Source: Stramenopiles sp. TOSAG23-3
Lineage: Eukaryota; Sar
Direction of reading: 5' to 3'
Length of the DNA stretch: 36,144 nucleotides
Assembly: GCA_900128585.1 (NCBI GenBank)
Contig: LT642170.1
Coordinates: 9,676 to 45,819, forward strand
The notes beneath the pieces are model-generated. The model searched no databases and had not been told where the DNA came from. It saw only the letters and a list, made by a program, of their open reading frames with translations. The first letter of the stretch is position 1; every line of letters begins with the position of its first letter. Shown here piece after piece: positions 9,982 through 20,500 of the stretch. Both the position numbers and the translations under genes were made by a program.

Positions 9982-10464
9982 ATGGGAAACAAAGGGTCGA
10001 AAGGCAAAGGGAAGAAGGGTGCGCCAACCCCAGCAAAAGCGCCAGCGGCGACGACGAAGCGTGTGGAGGAGCCAGTTAACTCGGAGCCGGTGATAATAGA
10101 CAAGAACACGTTGGACGCCATCAATAGTTCGGAAGCGGTACAGGAGGCCAGAAATGCCGCTGCGGAGACCAAAGAAAAGGCCAAGCGCGCTTCGGAACAC
10201 GCGGACTCGGTCGTTGCGAAGACGAACGAAGTTATTGCCGCCACCAAAGTAGCAGAGGAGAAGGCCGAAGAGCCCGCCGCCGCGGCGGCGGAGCCAGCAA
10301 AGGAAGCAGCAGTTGTTAGCCAGGCGAACCACCAGAAGGAGACGCCGCTCTCTGTTCCAATAGGACACACGACCTTTTCATGGAATTCCAAGGGCGAAAA
10401 GTGCCCCCTTGGCCATACCAATTTCTCGTATGGGAAAACGAACTGGGTGTCAGGTGTATTTTGA
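9982..10464 (+). CDS. Small probably N-myristoylated Ala/Lys/Glu-rich protein with paired GHTxFS motifs
   Basis: The family is not recognised. The 160-residue product begins MGNKGSKGK, a good N-myristoylation signal (Gly2, Ser6) followed by a basic patch, so membrane anchoring is likely. Residues about 50-110 are Ala/Glu/Lys-rich and probably helical or disordered. The C-terminus carries two related 9-residue motifs, P-I-G-H-T-T-F-S-W (126-134) and P-L-G-H-T-N-F-S-Y (142-150), 16 residues apart, with a Cys at 141 and ending GKTNWVSGVF. The paired motif looks conserved by design rather than chance and may be a binding module. It is a single exon between GH43 and arylsulfatase genes, with no functional link visible. 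Confidence 0.75.
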   Translation: MGNKGSKGKGKKGAPTPAKAPAATTKRVEEPVNSEPVIIDKNTLDAINSSEAVQEARNAAAETKEKAKRASEHADSVVAKTNEVIAATKVAEEKAEEPAAAAAEPAKEAAVVSQANHQKETPLSVPIGHTTFSWNSKGEKCPLGHTNFSYGKTNWVSGVF

Positions 10465-10763
10465 AAAGGGGGTAATGTATCGGCGCGAATGCTGTCCTCT
10501 AAGTCGTACGAACGAAACAAAATTTATTTTCAACACAAACGCAAACTCCGCTCTGTTTTGTGTTCATGTGTACGGTGTCAATGTGTGTATTAAAGTCATA
10601 ATTGTTTTTGTTTCTAGGCATCCTTCTGCGCTGTCCACAGTACAATCAAATATCTTTCTATAAAAGTATACCCGTAATTCGTAAAGCATTCGTTTCTTGT
10701 GTGATGGTACTTTGGTATAATAATAATAATAATATTTTTTTTTACCAACACTACTTCTTTCTT

Positions 10764-10795
10764 NNNNNNNNNNNNNNNNNNNNNNNNNNNNNNNN
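10764..10795. other. Assembly gap (32 N)
   Basis: Thirty-two unknown bases sit at the left edge of a TTC array, so the repeat length here is unresolved. Confidence 0.98.
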
Positions 10796-10882
10796 TTCTT
10801 CTTCTTCTTCTTCTTCTTCTTCTTCTTCTTCTTCTTCTTCTTCTTTCTTCTTCTTTCTTCTTCTTCTTCTTCTTCTCTCTCT
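10796..10882. repeat. TTC trinucleotide microsatellite next to gap
   Basis: Mostly pure TTC units, then TTCTTTC and a short CT run. The array probably continues into the gap, since CTTCTTTCTT precedes it. Confidence 0.92.
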
Positions 10883-11342
10883 CTAATAAAAAATAGCTGG
10901 TATTTAAATACCGGTATACATACACACAGTATTGTTTTTCAATAATTATTTCGTCCATCCTCCTTCCTCCTCTCTTCTCTCAAAGAACTCAAAAGATTAA
11001 AAAAAAAAAAAAAAAAGAAAGAAGAAAGAAGAAGAGTCAGCACAGCAAAATATTATATAAAAAAAATATATACCTACACACTACCTACACTACCTAAAAT
11101 AATATAATAATCAATCAACAAAAAAAACAATAATAAAATTGAAAAATATCTTTCTCTCTTCTCTTTCCTATACATACCAACTTGAAAAATGTACATGCAA
11201 CCATTTCAACGATAAAATGAAATAGATTCCTTTTCTTTTCTCGCCATTCCTTTCTTTAGTACCAATGCTCTTCAAATAAATTTGATGAAAAGGCCCTTTC
11301 CAACATTATAGGATTCTTCCCTTCCGTTTTTTTCCTAAAACC

Positions 11343-13049
11343 ATGCGCCTTTGTAGTTTCAGTCTTTGCACAGTCTTGTTGGCCGTTAGTAGCTGTTGCG
11401 TTTTCTCGAAAAAAAAGGATCAAAACTTTTTGATCATACTAGCAGATGATTTAGGGTATGGAGATTTGTCTTGCTATGGGCACCCCACGAGTATTACGCC
11501 CAATTTGGACCAACTGGCGAACGAAGGCATGAGGTTTACGCAATTTTACTCAGCGTCTCCTGTCTGCTCTCCTTCGCGCTCCTCGATCGTTACGGGGAGA
11601 CTTCCCGCTCGAAACGGTGTCTACTGTGCCAATTCTACAAAGCCTTGCGCCAACCCGACAGACGAAGGATGCTGCAACGGAGTCTTTCTGCCTGGGATGC
11701 CAGGTGGTCTACCGCAGAGCGAGGTGTCTTTCGCAACGGCCTTAAAAGAATCAAACGATTGGAATGGAACAACTGGAATGATTGGGAAATGGCACTTAGG
11801 AACCGAAGAAAAGTATTTTCCGACGACCGGGCATGGGTTCGATTATTATTACGGAGTACCACACGGGCTGGGGGCTTGCCCTTGTCACGCTTGCTTTGCA
11901 CCGAATCAAACGTGCGGTATAAAGTGTCAACCAAATTGGGCGCCGTGCCCCGTCTTTGAAAATCGGGACATCGTACAGCAACCTGCAAATTTAATAACGT
12001 TGTCGGATGATTACGTACGTGCCGCAAAACGTTTTATTCAAAGTGCTGTAGAAGATAAGAAACAGCCGTTTTTGCTCTATTTTGCATCGCACCACACTCA
12101 CTCTCCACAGTTCGCAGGATTTGATACCACAAACACCACAGCACGGGACCGGTTTGGGGACTCTCTTGCAGAGTTGGACCGATCGGTAGGAAGTTTATTA
12201 AGTTTTTTGAAGGAATATGAAGTCGATTCCAACACGCTCGTTATTTTCACGTCAGACAACGGGCCAAGTTTGAGGAACGAGATAAGGGGGGGAAATGCTG
12301 GTCTTTTAAAGTGCGGCAAAGGGACAACTTATGAAGGAGGAATGAGGGTTCCGGCCATCTTTCGTTGGCCCGGGGTGATTCAACCCGGTACCGTTCAAAG
12401 AAATGTTGCCTCAGCGTTGGACATATTTCCTACAATAATCAACATCGCAAACGGAAAGTCTGCCGTGCCTTCGGAAGGTCAGACTGTAGTGAAGAACATT
12501 TTTCATTATTCTCACAAAGATTCCTATGGTCGAACGGTACGAAAACAAATTGTACTCGATGGGTACGATATGATCGAACTGTTGCGAGAAAACGATTCCC
12601 CAAGCGGCCGTACAGGGCCACGGCAAGGCAAGCTGGTGTATTACCCCCAGTTTGCCATGCAATCTCGAGGATTGTATGCAGTGCGCACCAACCGAACCAA
12701 GGTTCATTTCCATACCGAAGGATCGCTACAGTCTAATCCTGACAACTCGGACGTTGATTGCAGACCAAGCAGCACGTACAGTACACCGGTACCGCCTCAT
12801 GTTTACGATCTTGGTGTTGATCCTAGTGAAAATTATCTTCTCGAGCCAAGCACTGAGCCATTTTCCCACGCGATAGAAAATGCCAAGAGGGTAAGAGAGG
12901 AGCACTTGAAACATTTGAAATGGTTTGGATGGCCGATGTTGAACAATGGAACGTTTGATCGAAAGTTGTGGCCGTGTGCAAAACCTGGTTGCAGTCCTTT
13001 TCCACAATGTTGCGTAACTGATCCGGACGAAAACGTATTCTGGTTGTGA
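11343..13049 (+). CDS. Secreted arylsulfatase (ARSA/GALNS-like)
   Basis: This 568-residue sulfatase hydrolyses sulfate esters, outside the cell or in a lysosome-like compartment. A signal peptide covers about residues 1-22. Metal-binding Asp35-Asp36 lie in 'ILADDLGYGD'. The formylglycine motif is C75-S-P-S-R79 followed by SSIVTGR, so the Cys needs the formylglycine-generating enzyme. 'GKWHLG' (about 147-152) gives the conserved Lys and His, and 'FTSDNGPS' (about 302-309) gives the second metal-binding Asp/Asn; 'KGTTYEGGMRVPAIFRWPG' region is the usual lysine-bearing segment. Many extra Cys (e.g. 'GACPCHACF' region) suggest disulfides. All key residues are present, so the enzyme should be active. 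The substrate is unknown. Placement one gene away from the GH43 enzyme suggests a common theme of sulfated glycan breakdown, but co-regulation is not shown. Confidence 0.93.
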   Translation: MRLCSFSLCTVLLAVSSCCVFSKKKDQNFLIILADDLGYGDLSCYGHPTSITPNLDQLANEGMRFTQFYSASPVCSPSRSSIVTGRLPARNGVYCANSTKPCANPTDEGCCNGVFLPGMPGGLPQSEVSFATALKESNDWNGTTGMIGKWHLGTEEKYFPTTGHGFDYYYGVPHGLGACPCHACFAPNQTCGIKCQPNWAPCPVFENRDIVQQPANLITLSDDYVRAAKRFIQSAVEDKKQPFLLYFASHHTHSPQFAGFDTTNTTARDRFGDSLAELDRSVGSLLSFLKEYEVDSNTLVIFTSDNGPSLRNEIRGGNAGLLKCGKGTTYEGGMRVPAIFRWPGVIQPGTVQRNVASALDIFPTIINIANGKSAVPSEGQTVVKNIFHYSHKDSYGRTVRKQIVLDGYDMIELLRENDSPSGRTGPRQGKLVYYPQFAMQSRGLYAVRTNRTKVHFHTEGSLQSNPDNSDVDCRPSSTYSTPVPPHVYDLGVDPSENYLLEPSTEPFSHAIENAKRVREEHLKHLKWFGWPMLNNGTFDRKLWPCAKPGCSPFPQCCVTDPDENVFWL

Positions 13050-13239
13050 TGATGTGAGAACATGGAGAAACCCAAGAGGGAAAAAGAAAATGCAGGTAGC
13101 TAAATAATACAACGCCACAGTGCGTGCGTGTTACAAAAAAACAATTAGCGGGTAATTTAAATGTGAGAATTACGCGGAACGAAATTTCTTAAGAAAACCT
13201 TTTAGATAATTCGATTAACATATCATATTTAAAATAATG

Positions 13240-14157
13240 TTAATTTTTAGAAAACCGCCTTGTTGCGCACGTGACGCACACCATTTTCTTCTCCTTGTTC
13301 TGTCGCCCGCAAGTTCTGCACCGCCAAATGTTAGAGTGACGATTTTTTTTGCCTGAGTCGTTGGCAAGGGAAATGGGCGAGGAAACAGGTGCTGTGGCGT
13401 CGTTTAATGCCATGGCAGTCTCTACCTTGCTCAACGATTCAATCGCATCGTCTGCGGTCATCGTTTGCAAGATTTCCTGGAAACTTGGAAGGCTCATCCC
13501 ACCTTGCTTTTTCGCCACGTGGGCCTCTAAATCCCTTCGTTTCTTCGACTCTTTCGCCCAAAAACTCTTCCCGAGGATCGAGTTTTGAAACGACAACTGC
13601 ATGTTGAAGGCAGGGAACAGCATCGCCGGAAACTTTAAACAAAACGTTCTGAAATCCGAAAAGGAGATTTCACACGCCCCACTGCCATTGTCAAACATCA
13701 GTTTAATCTTTTTATACACATTTTGCGCCTTGTTGTTCCGTTCCCACCTCTTTCCGTAGAGCTCTTTCAGCATCTGCTTCAACTCGGAGGCATCGATTGC
13801 CCCGCTACCATCCTGATCGTACAGTTCAAACGCAAACCTCATCAGGGCACTCTTGTCAAACGTGCAAAAGTTCCACACGCACAGCACAAACTCTCCAAAA
13901 TCTATTTCCCCACTGTTGTCCTCGTCCATGACCGCGAACGCCCGCTTGGCAAACTTGGACTTTTCGAACTCAAAATACCTGCGAAACTCGGTAAAATCAA
14001 CCTCACCACTTCTGTCCACATCAATTTTATCAAACACCTTCCTTAACTTCCCAATCGTCGATTCGGAGATATTCAGCGCGGTAAACATGCTCTCACGTGA
14101 CTGGTTCGCTGCCTTCACTGATGCCTGGTTAGTGGCTTTCAAAATGCAACCTCCCAT
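13240..14157 (-). CDS. EF-hand calcium sensor with C-terminal RanBP2-type zinc finger
   Basis: A 305-residue protein starting MGGCIL, a combined N-myristoylation (Gly2) and palmitoylation (Cys4) signal, so probably membrane-attached. Three canonical EF-hand loops are visible: 46-57 (DVDRSGEVDFTE), 78-89 (DEDNSGEIDFGE) and 114-125 (DQDGSGAIDASE). A fourth at about 156-168 has an altered loop length and is probably silent. This four-hand layout is like calcineurin B/CBL-type proteins. A linker of about 110 residues follows, then W278-x-C280-x2-C283-x10-C294-x2-C297, a RanBP2-type zinc ribbon that in other proteins binds RNA or ubiquitin. I do not know a named family with this combination. The gene is divergent from the FG-GAP gene (553 nt between starts). 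Confidence 0.85.
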   Translation of the reverse strand: MGGCILKATNQASVKAANQSRESMFTALNISESTIGKLRKVFDKIDVDRSGEVDFTEFRRYFEFEKSKFAKRAFAVMDEDNSGEIDFGEFVLCVWNFCTFDKSALMRFAFELYDQDGSGAIDASELKQMLKELYGKRWERNNKAQNVYKKIKLMFDNGSGACEISFSDFRTFCLKFPAMLFPAFNMQLSFQNSILGKSFWAKESKKRRDLEAHVAKKQGGMSLPSFQEILQTMTADDAIESLSKVETAMALNDATAPVSSPISLANDSGKKNRHSNIWRCRTCGRQNKEKKMVCVTCATRRFSKN

Positions 14158-14709
14158 CCCGTTCGTCTCATCGACTATATCAATGCATATGTATTTAATA
14201 AAAATTAATCAAAAATACGTTCACCCGAATATGTTCAAGTTGAACAGTAAACTCGAACTCACCCTTCGTTCGGGAATTTCAAAGAAATTATTTAAAACTA
14301 TTCATTGATTAAAAGCATTGAATCATATACTTATGGTGCCGGCAATGGTTGGTCATTTGTTCTTTTATTCACTTATTTATTCCACTTCTTATTCTATATT
14401 TATATATTAATTTTTGGTGGTCCTGTTTCCCTGTTATTTCCTTCCGTAATAATTAGTTTTGTTTTGTAATTTTTTCCACATTTTTTGATGATGACGACGA
14501 CGCGACCGCCGATGCGATGATCGATGACGATCAAGCTTGCTTGAGATTTTATATAAACTCCTGGTCGTATTATTATTTAATACATACAGTGTAAAGTTCG
14601 CACAACTTGCGAAAGCATTGGTTGAGCATAAGATTGAAAAATATTATGAAATGGACGTTGGACTGATTTCTTTTTTGCGTACGGAAGAAAGGGCAAGGAA
14701 CGAAAGAAG
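14158..14709. other. Divergent intergenic region
   Basis: It is a shared upstream region for two divergent genes, AT-rich, with a GATGAC/GACGAT-rich stretch at about 14485-14530. No promoter motif is recognised. Confidence 0.5.
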
Positions 14710-16794
14710 ATGTTGGTTTTTCTGTTTTTCCGTCTGTTGGCTATTCCAGTGGGTGTGAAAAGCGCATTGGAGAGCGGCCAGTTCGTTCCATTAGTGGAAG
14801 AGGCAGGGTTTCTTGCATGTCCACAATCTTTAAAGACTCTAGATGGACTCGGCCATTGTGTAAATATTGCCCCACTTGCGGCCGTTCAGGCTGCATCAAA
14901 CTCCGGTGGTGCGGACCTTTTCGCTCGTTGTATCGCGCAAATGAGAGCCCCCCAGGGTGGGACGTACACCTACCAATTTCCCTTTTTGCGCTGGGATGCG
15001 GACTCGGACGTTCCCATTTTTGAAAAGCCCATTATGCTGACCCCGGCAACGTTCAAGGGCTATCCAGTCCACCCAGAATCCATTTGGAAGTCGCCCAGCG
15101 ATGGTTCTGTACGGGGGTTGACGGTTGCCCCGGGACTTGTTCATTTGCTAACCCTCACAGACGACCATAAATGGCTTGTGGAGAAATCGATACAATTTTC
15201 CCACCCAGGATTTTCCAAAGCGTCGTTGGTGATCGAAGGCGTCGACGAGCAATTGACCATTTACTCAGTCGTTCAAACTGGCAACAGCTCACGGGCCCTC
15301 AACTTATTTCCATATAACCAAAATTGGAGGGCAAAAGGCTACGAGCCATTCTCTGGCAGCGGCATTTACCGCGGTCAGGTTCCACTTTTCGGTGTTTGGG
15401 CCATTTCAATGTACAAGAACGCCAGCTTCGGCACCAACCGAGTCTTGACTCCAGCGGGTTGGACGGGGGGAATTCTAGGGCTAAGCGTCGGACATTTGGA
15501 GAATAAAGACGGGAGCAGAACGCTTGTTGGAGGCACTCGAAACGGACTGATTTTCACCATCCCAGATACACCGGGCGCCCAGCCGACTGCAGCCGTGGAT
15601 GTCACGACGAACGCCTTGTTTGTGTCGAAAATTATTGCCGCCAAACCACTTGGTTACCCAGGAAAACTGGGCACAGAGGGCTTGATCGTTGGGGGAGAAA
15701 ATGGGCTCCATTACACAAACATTAGATCGACCTTGGCGAACGGCCGCCTTGAGCTTCAATACGCAGGAAAGGTCCTCGAAAAAGGCGCTGTCCTTGTGAC
15801 CGGACAGACGCCAACGGTGAGCGTGGCAGATTGGGACGGCGATGGGTTGGAAGATCTGATTGCTGGGTCATCGGAGGGGCGTATATATTTTTCCAAGCGC
15901 TCCAAACTCGGAGGGTTCCATCGTCCCGTTCCTCTGGCGACTGGCGCAGAAGAGGTGTTTAGTGCTGAAATTGTTGTCCAAGGGGGGTACCGCACGGACA
16001 TACAAGGGCCACGCGAGAACAGGTGGGGTTACACCGCCCCCTACGCTGTCGACTGGAACGGCGATGGGCTCATGGACATCCTGTCCAGTGACAACTCCGC
16101 GCAGGTGCTGGTGTATATGAGGTTTCAAGCAGGAAACGGGCAAGTCCGACTTCGCCAAGGAGTTCCGTTGAAGCTGGACGGGCTTCCCCTGCACGGAACA
16201 TGGCGTAATGGCCCAGCGGCCGCAAACTTCAACGGTGCTATGGCAGTGGTCACCTCTGATGAGCAGGACGAGGCACATTTGTACATTAGGGTTGATGATT
16301 TTAACGTGGAAGACGGCGGGAAGCTGCTGGTTCGAAACCCCAAAACGAACCAACTCCAACCCATTGGCCCCGTGAATTACTTGTTGGCAGGTGCAACTGG
16401 GCGATTGAAGTATTCCTTGGTTGACTTCAACAACGACGGCAAGCTTGATCTGCTCCTGGGAACGAATGGTTACCACAGCATCCCCTCCCCAGACCACGGT
16501 TTGCCCGCGTGCACCAATGGAACGTGCCATGATAACGGTGCCACCGCCCTCGTGCTTTTTCAAAGCAAGCAAGGGACGGCCGACATCAGTAGGCGGCAGC
16601 TAATCTTCGAGTGGCCCCAATGGATCACAACGCAAGGGTTTCGCGTCTCGTACGGCGGGCAAGAGCTGGGCATTGCACCGTTGAAAGATAAAGACGGAAA
16701 CATTGGTCTGATATTTGCAACTCCAGGTGGCCGGCATGTCTTTTGGGAGGCAAAAGATTTAAATGTATCGTCCACAGAACCACCTTTGAATTAA
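14710..16794 (+). CDS. Secreted FG-GAP/VCBS repeat beta-propeller protein
   Basis: The 694-residue product starts with a hydrophobic signal-like segment (MLVFLFFRLLAIPVGV). The body shows several FG-GAP/VCBS-type repeats with calcium-binding D-x-D/N-x-D-G-x2-D loops: 'DWDGDGLEDL' (about 376-385), 'DWNGDGLMDI' (about 447-456) and 'DFNNDGKLDL' (about 571-580), plus weaker blades between. These fold into a beta-propeller like integrin alpha heads. There is no membrane segment near the C-terminus, so it is probably secreted. No catalytic motif is recognised, and the N-terminal 200 residues match no family I know. Related bacterial and protist proteins often act as adhesins or accompany lyases. 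The in-frame sequence upstream of the chosen ATG has no better start. Confidence 0.82.
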   Translation: MLVFLFFRLLAIPVGVKSALESGQFVPLVEEAGFLACPQSLKTLDGLGHCVNIAPLAAVQAASNSGGADLFARCIAQMRAPQGGTYTYQFPFLRWDADSDVPIFEKPIMLTPATFKGYPVHPESIWKSPSDGSVRGLTVAPGLVHLLTLTDDHKWLVEKSIQFSHPGFSKASLVIEGVDEQLTIYSVVQTGNSSRALNLFPYNQNWRAKGYEPFSGSGIYRGQVPLFGVWAISMYKNASFGTNRVLTPAGWTGGILGLSVGHLENKDGSRTLVGGTRNGLIFTIPDTPGAQPTAAVDVTTNALFVSKIIAAKPLGYPGKLGTEGLIVGGENGLHYTNIRSTLANGRLELQYAGKVLEKGAVLVTGQTPTVSVADWDGDGLEDLIAGSSEGRIYFSKRSKLGGFHRPVPLATGAEEVFSAEIVVQGGYRTDIQGPRENRWGYTAPYAVDWNGDGLMDILSSDNSAQVLVYMRFQAGNGQVRLRQGVPLKLDGLPLHGTWRNGPAAANFNGAMAVVTSDEQDEAHLYIRVDDFNVEDGGKLLVRNPKTNQLQPIGPVNYLLAGATGRLKYSLVDFNNDGKLDLLLGTNGYHSIPSPDHGLPACTNGTCHDNGATALVLFQSKQGTADISRRQLIFEWPQWITTQGFRVSYGGQELGIAPLKDKDGNIGLIFATPGGRHVFWEAKDLNVSSTEPPLN

Positions 16795-17547
16795 GATAAA
16801 GAGAGAAAAATAATAACATCACACAATTTTTATATTGAAGTATAAGCTCTGTATAGTATTATTATTAATTAGGTAAAGGAACCCAACTGCAGGGTTAGTT
16901 ACCCCCCGTACAGGTATAATACCAGGTACCGGTACCTGTACCAATTCTCGGTATGTGTGTTCGAAGTTCGAAATAATTTAAAAAGTATATTTAATAAAAT
17001 ATTGCAACTATTAATTAATACTATTATACTCGTACTCCTCTGATGATAAATAAATATTTTACATGTAATACTCGTACATGTAATCCAAGAAGTGATTGTT
17101 GTCGCATTTTAAAATTATTTTGGAAACCAACCCTTTTATTCATTTTGTATTCTAATGTGTTTTGATAGGGATATTTATAAAATGCGACATGAATGAATCA
17201 TCACACTTGGAATCTTGGAATATATAATAACAATTATTATTTTATTCGTTTAAAAAAAAAAGAGATGATAATTTAATGGTTTATAATATTCTATTTCCAA
17301 AAAGTAACAAGATTTTATATTATAATGTACTGATTGCCTTTTTATTATGAGAATTTTTTTACAAAGCATCTAAGATATTTAATGTTCCCACTTCCTATTG
17401 TTTCTGTTTGAACAGCGAACGTCTGGTTTCCTTCCTTCCTTCACTAGATTTTCGTCATTTTCTTTACACCGGGAGAAACAGGCACATTTCGCTTAGTCCT
17501 CTAGGACGGCCATCACAATTCAGTCCAGCCATCACTGTGGGGTCATT
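16795..17547. other. AT-rich intergenic region with a KpnI-like palindrome
   Basis: No gene is seen. A perfect 16-nt palindrome CAGGTACCGGTACCTG lies at 16923-16938 in a TACC-rich patch. The rest is AT-rich. Confidence 0.55.
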
Positions 17548-20500
17548 ATGGTGCCGACAAAGTTTGGGATTAAATGCCTTCTTCGATTCGTTCAAAGTTT
17601 GCTGGTTTTCGGTGCGCTGGCGAACGCTCAGTTTAATATACAGAATTCTGGGTTGAATGAGCGCGGGTGCGGACATGTTGGGCAGACAACCCCAAAAGTT
17701 TGCACTGTTTCTCAGGCGATGCAGTCCAATGGGGTCAACTTTAATGGGTTAGTTGTTGCATTTGCAGCACGACCGCAAAGCAACGGAGTTAACTTTAAAG
17801 TCCACAACGTAAAGTTTGGCGACGATTACATGGAGAAAGCGGCAGGTTTAGATTACGACGGAATGTTTCCGACAGATACTACCCCGAAAACCAATGGTTG
17901 GATGAGTGTGTACTATATTGGCGGCAATCATTTGGAAGGTGTGACACGCGATATTTCGTACACGCTGACGCCCGATGCCAACAAGGAAATAGGCAAGGTC
18001 GTATGGTCTCGTATTCTTGTAAGAGGAGCAAAGGGAATTGTACCCTTGAAACTGTTCCAAGGTGGGGGTGTTCCCGGAACACAATCGAAAACCATTACAA
18101 ACACGTTGTACGATACTTATGGTAAAAGCGTGAATGCCCAATGGTTTGGTTTTATGTTTTTTCGGAAAGAAGCGCAAGCCGACTGCGGCACATGCTTTAA
18201 CGTCCCGGGCGGTTCTAAAAACACTGAAATAAAAGCAAAAAGCAACCTGGGTTTTGGAACCTCAAAAGTAACGAGCGGAGAGACCGACGGAGAGGTCACA
18301 TTTACTTGGGAGCACACATTCGACAATTCCCCGTACGGTCACGCAGTTTTTGCGGTGTACCGAGACAAATCGCCTTGCGAAAATCCAAATTTTAGTTGTG
18401 GTGCTAATGGGGCCTGCAAAAACACTTTTTACAACGACTGCCTATGTAAGAACGGGTACAAAGGGCCATTCTGCCAATACGGTCCACAGCAAATGTACAT
18501 CCATGACAATGCGTTCCGCAAACGGCGTTACATCGAATCGCCCGATGCCAACACTAATGCGATACAGATAAAGCACAGCATGCCCCCTCGAAAATACAGT
18601 TACCCGTGCACGTTTCTGGAAGACATTGAGCTGTTGGGGGAAAACTTCGTCGGTGGGTTCCTGAACATTGTCAACACTACAGGAGAGTGCTGCCAGCTCT
18701 GTCAGTCTTACAAGGATTGCAAAGCGTGGAAATTCGACAAATCCGACGCCAGTGTGGCCACCAGGGGACAGTGCTGGCTTCAAAAAACCGTCGGGGCCCG
18801 ACGGGAATCGCCGGCCAGCGGCACAGGTCAACGGTGGGACAGTGGGATTCGCTACGATGCAGAACGCGATTACAATTTCGTATGGCAGTACAAAGGGCAG
18901 TGCGATCCTGCCGGGACCAATAACGACGATTGGGCGTACCCAGTTACGACGGGCACTGCATCATCGTTCAAGGTTCCCGCTAGGCACAGCATAATTGAAG
19001 GCACCGGCAGAAGCAAGGGCATGAAGTCATGTTATGATCAGTGCAAAACCCAGTTTGACACCGGTGCTAGCCCCTTCGATGAGAATTTCAACGATGGGTA
19101 CCAGGGAGGAATAAATGTACAGTTCACCAACTCTCAATGCTATTGCATGAAACAAAAGTCTTGCCCATCCCCTAGTACTCCTGGTTACAGAACCTTTTCG
19201 TACAGAGAGAAAATTGCCCCAGCAAAAGCTCTTTATGTAGCGACATGCACTAGAAATTCTCACACAGATGGCAACCAAGCTAAAGTTGACCGTGTATACG
19301 TCAATGGGCCTGGGATCACCATTAACGGGGACCAAGACTACTACAATGGCCTACGAATGACAGAAGTCAAGAACGAGCTCGTTAGTGACAGTTCTACTAC
19401 TTACGATGTGACCGAACATTTCACTCAAATGGTCCCGTCACCGTCAGCCGTGAACGTGCCGTCACCAAGTGAAATCACGAGCACTTCACCGTCTCCTAGT
19501 GGAAACGAAACGGTCTCGGTCAGCACAACGTCGTACGTTCAGGTAAGCTACGAAACTTCTGTCCAGATTTCGGTCCCAACACCAAGCCAAAGAGAAGTCC
19601 CGACAAAGTATACAAACTACAGCAGGCGTTTACAAATATTTAAATTGGTTGGTGGGCTAGGAGCTTCATACAACTCCGGCAACAGCAGGCTGGAAGGAAA
19701 CCCAAGCGAGACGGAAGACTACTTTGTAAACATTCACCTAAACAGTGTTGGGCAAAACGCTGGAGGCGTAGCAGTGATGACGTTCAGTGCGGAAGACTTG
19801 AAAGGGACGAATGATCTGGATAGTACTAAAGTGTTTGGAAATGTTGCGGCTACCGCCACAAAGTCCACGCTGAACGAGACGGATGCAAACAAGTTTAAAA
19901 AAGGAGGACTTGCGGTGGACTTTGCGTGCTTTAATGCCTTTAACTCTGCAAACGGTGGATTCATGTACCATGATTCTACTCAGCAAAATGTAGTCACAGA
20001 CCACGACACACAGTTGAAAGGTCGAATGGACGTGGGGTTTGCCAGTAGCGTTCGCGAGGTTTCAGCAGGCGGGCAATCGTTAGGTTTTCATTGGAGCCGT
20101 GGTTCAGACAACTCCGACGCGGGCGCGTTTCATCATACTATGGTCCACTTGGTCGATGAGTTGACAAAGACCCCAAACGGTGCCCCAACACTAACCCTTG
20201 ACAGTAGTGGCACCACCGCTACGGTTGACAGCATGAAAGCCAACTTGACGCTGTCCATAAGCAATACGGGCGTCACGAACGACTATCCTTCCGAGACCGA
20301 CATTGGACTTGACATTCCCATCCAGTACCTTGGTCCATATTTTGGAGGAGAGCCACACAATAAAATCATAGGGTTCATCATGGAATACAAAGAGACGGGT
20401 GCGTCCAACAAATTTATTCTGCATAATTATGTATCTATGGTAAACCCCGAAGAAGGGGGTTCAACAGATGTCCCCAAAGATACCTTTGACATCTTGCCCA

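Larger units (their letters stand above)
10465..11342. other. AT-rich spacer with microsatellite and gap
   Basis: No gene is seen. It contains ATTAAA at about 10588 after the small myristoylated-protein gene, the TTC microsatellite with an N gap, an A16-like run at about 10999-11016 and short GAA units. Confidence 0.6.

Noticed and set aside
15868-16572. 234-codon antisense frame in the FG-GAP gene
   Set aside because: No start context or domain; the sense frame has calcium-binding repeats.
16923-16938. Perfect 16-nt palindrome CAGGTACCGGTACCTG as a transposon end or operator
   Set aside because: No partner repeat, no open frame nearby and no target duplication; it sits in a TACC-rich patch.
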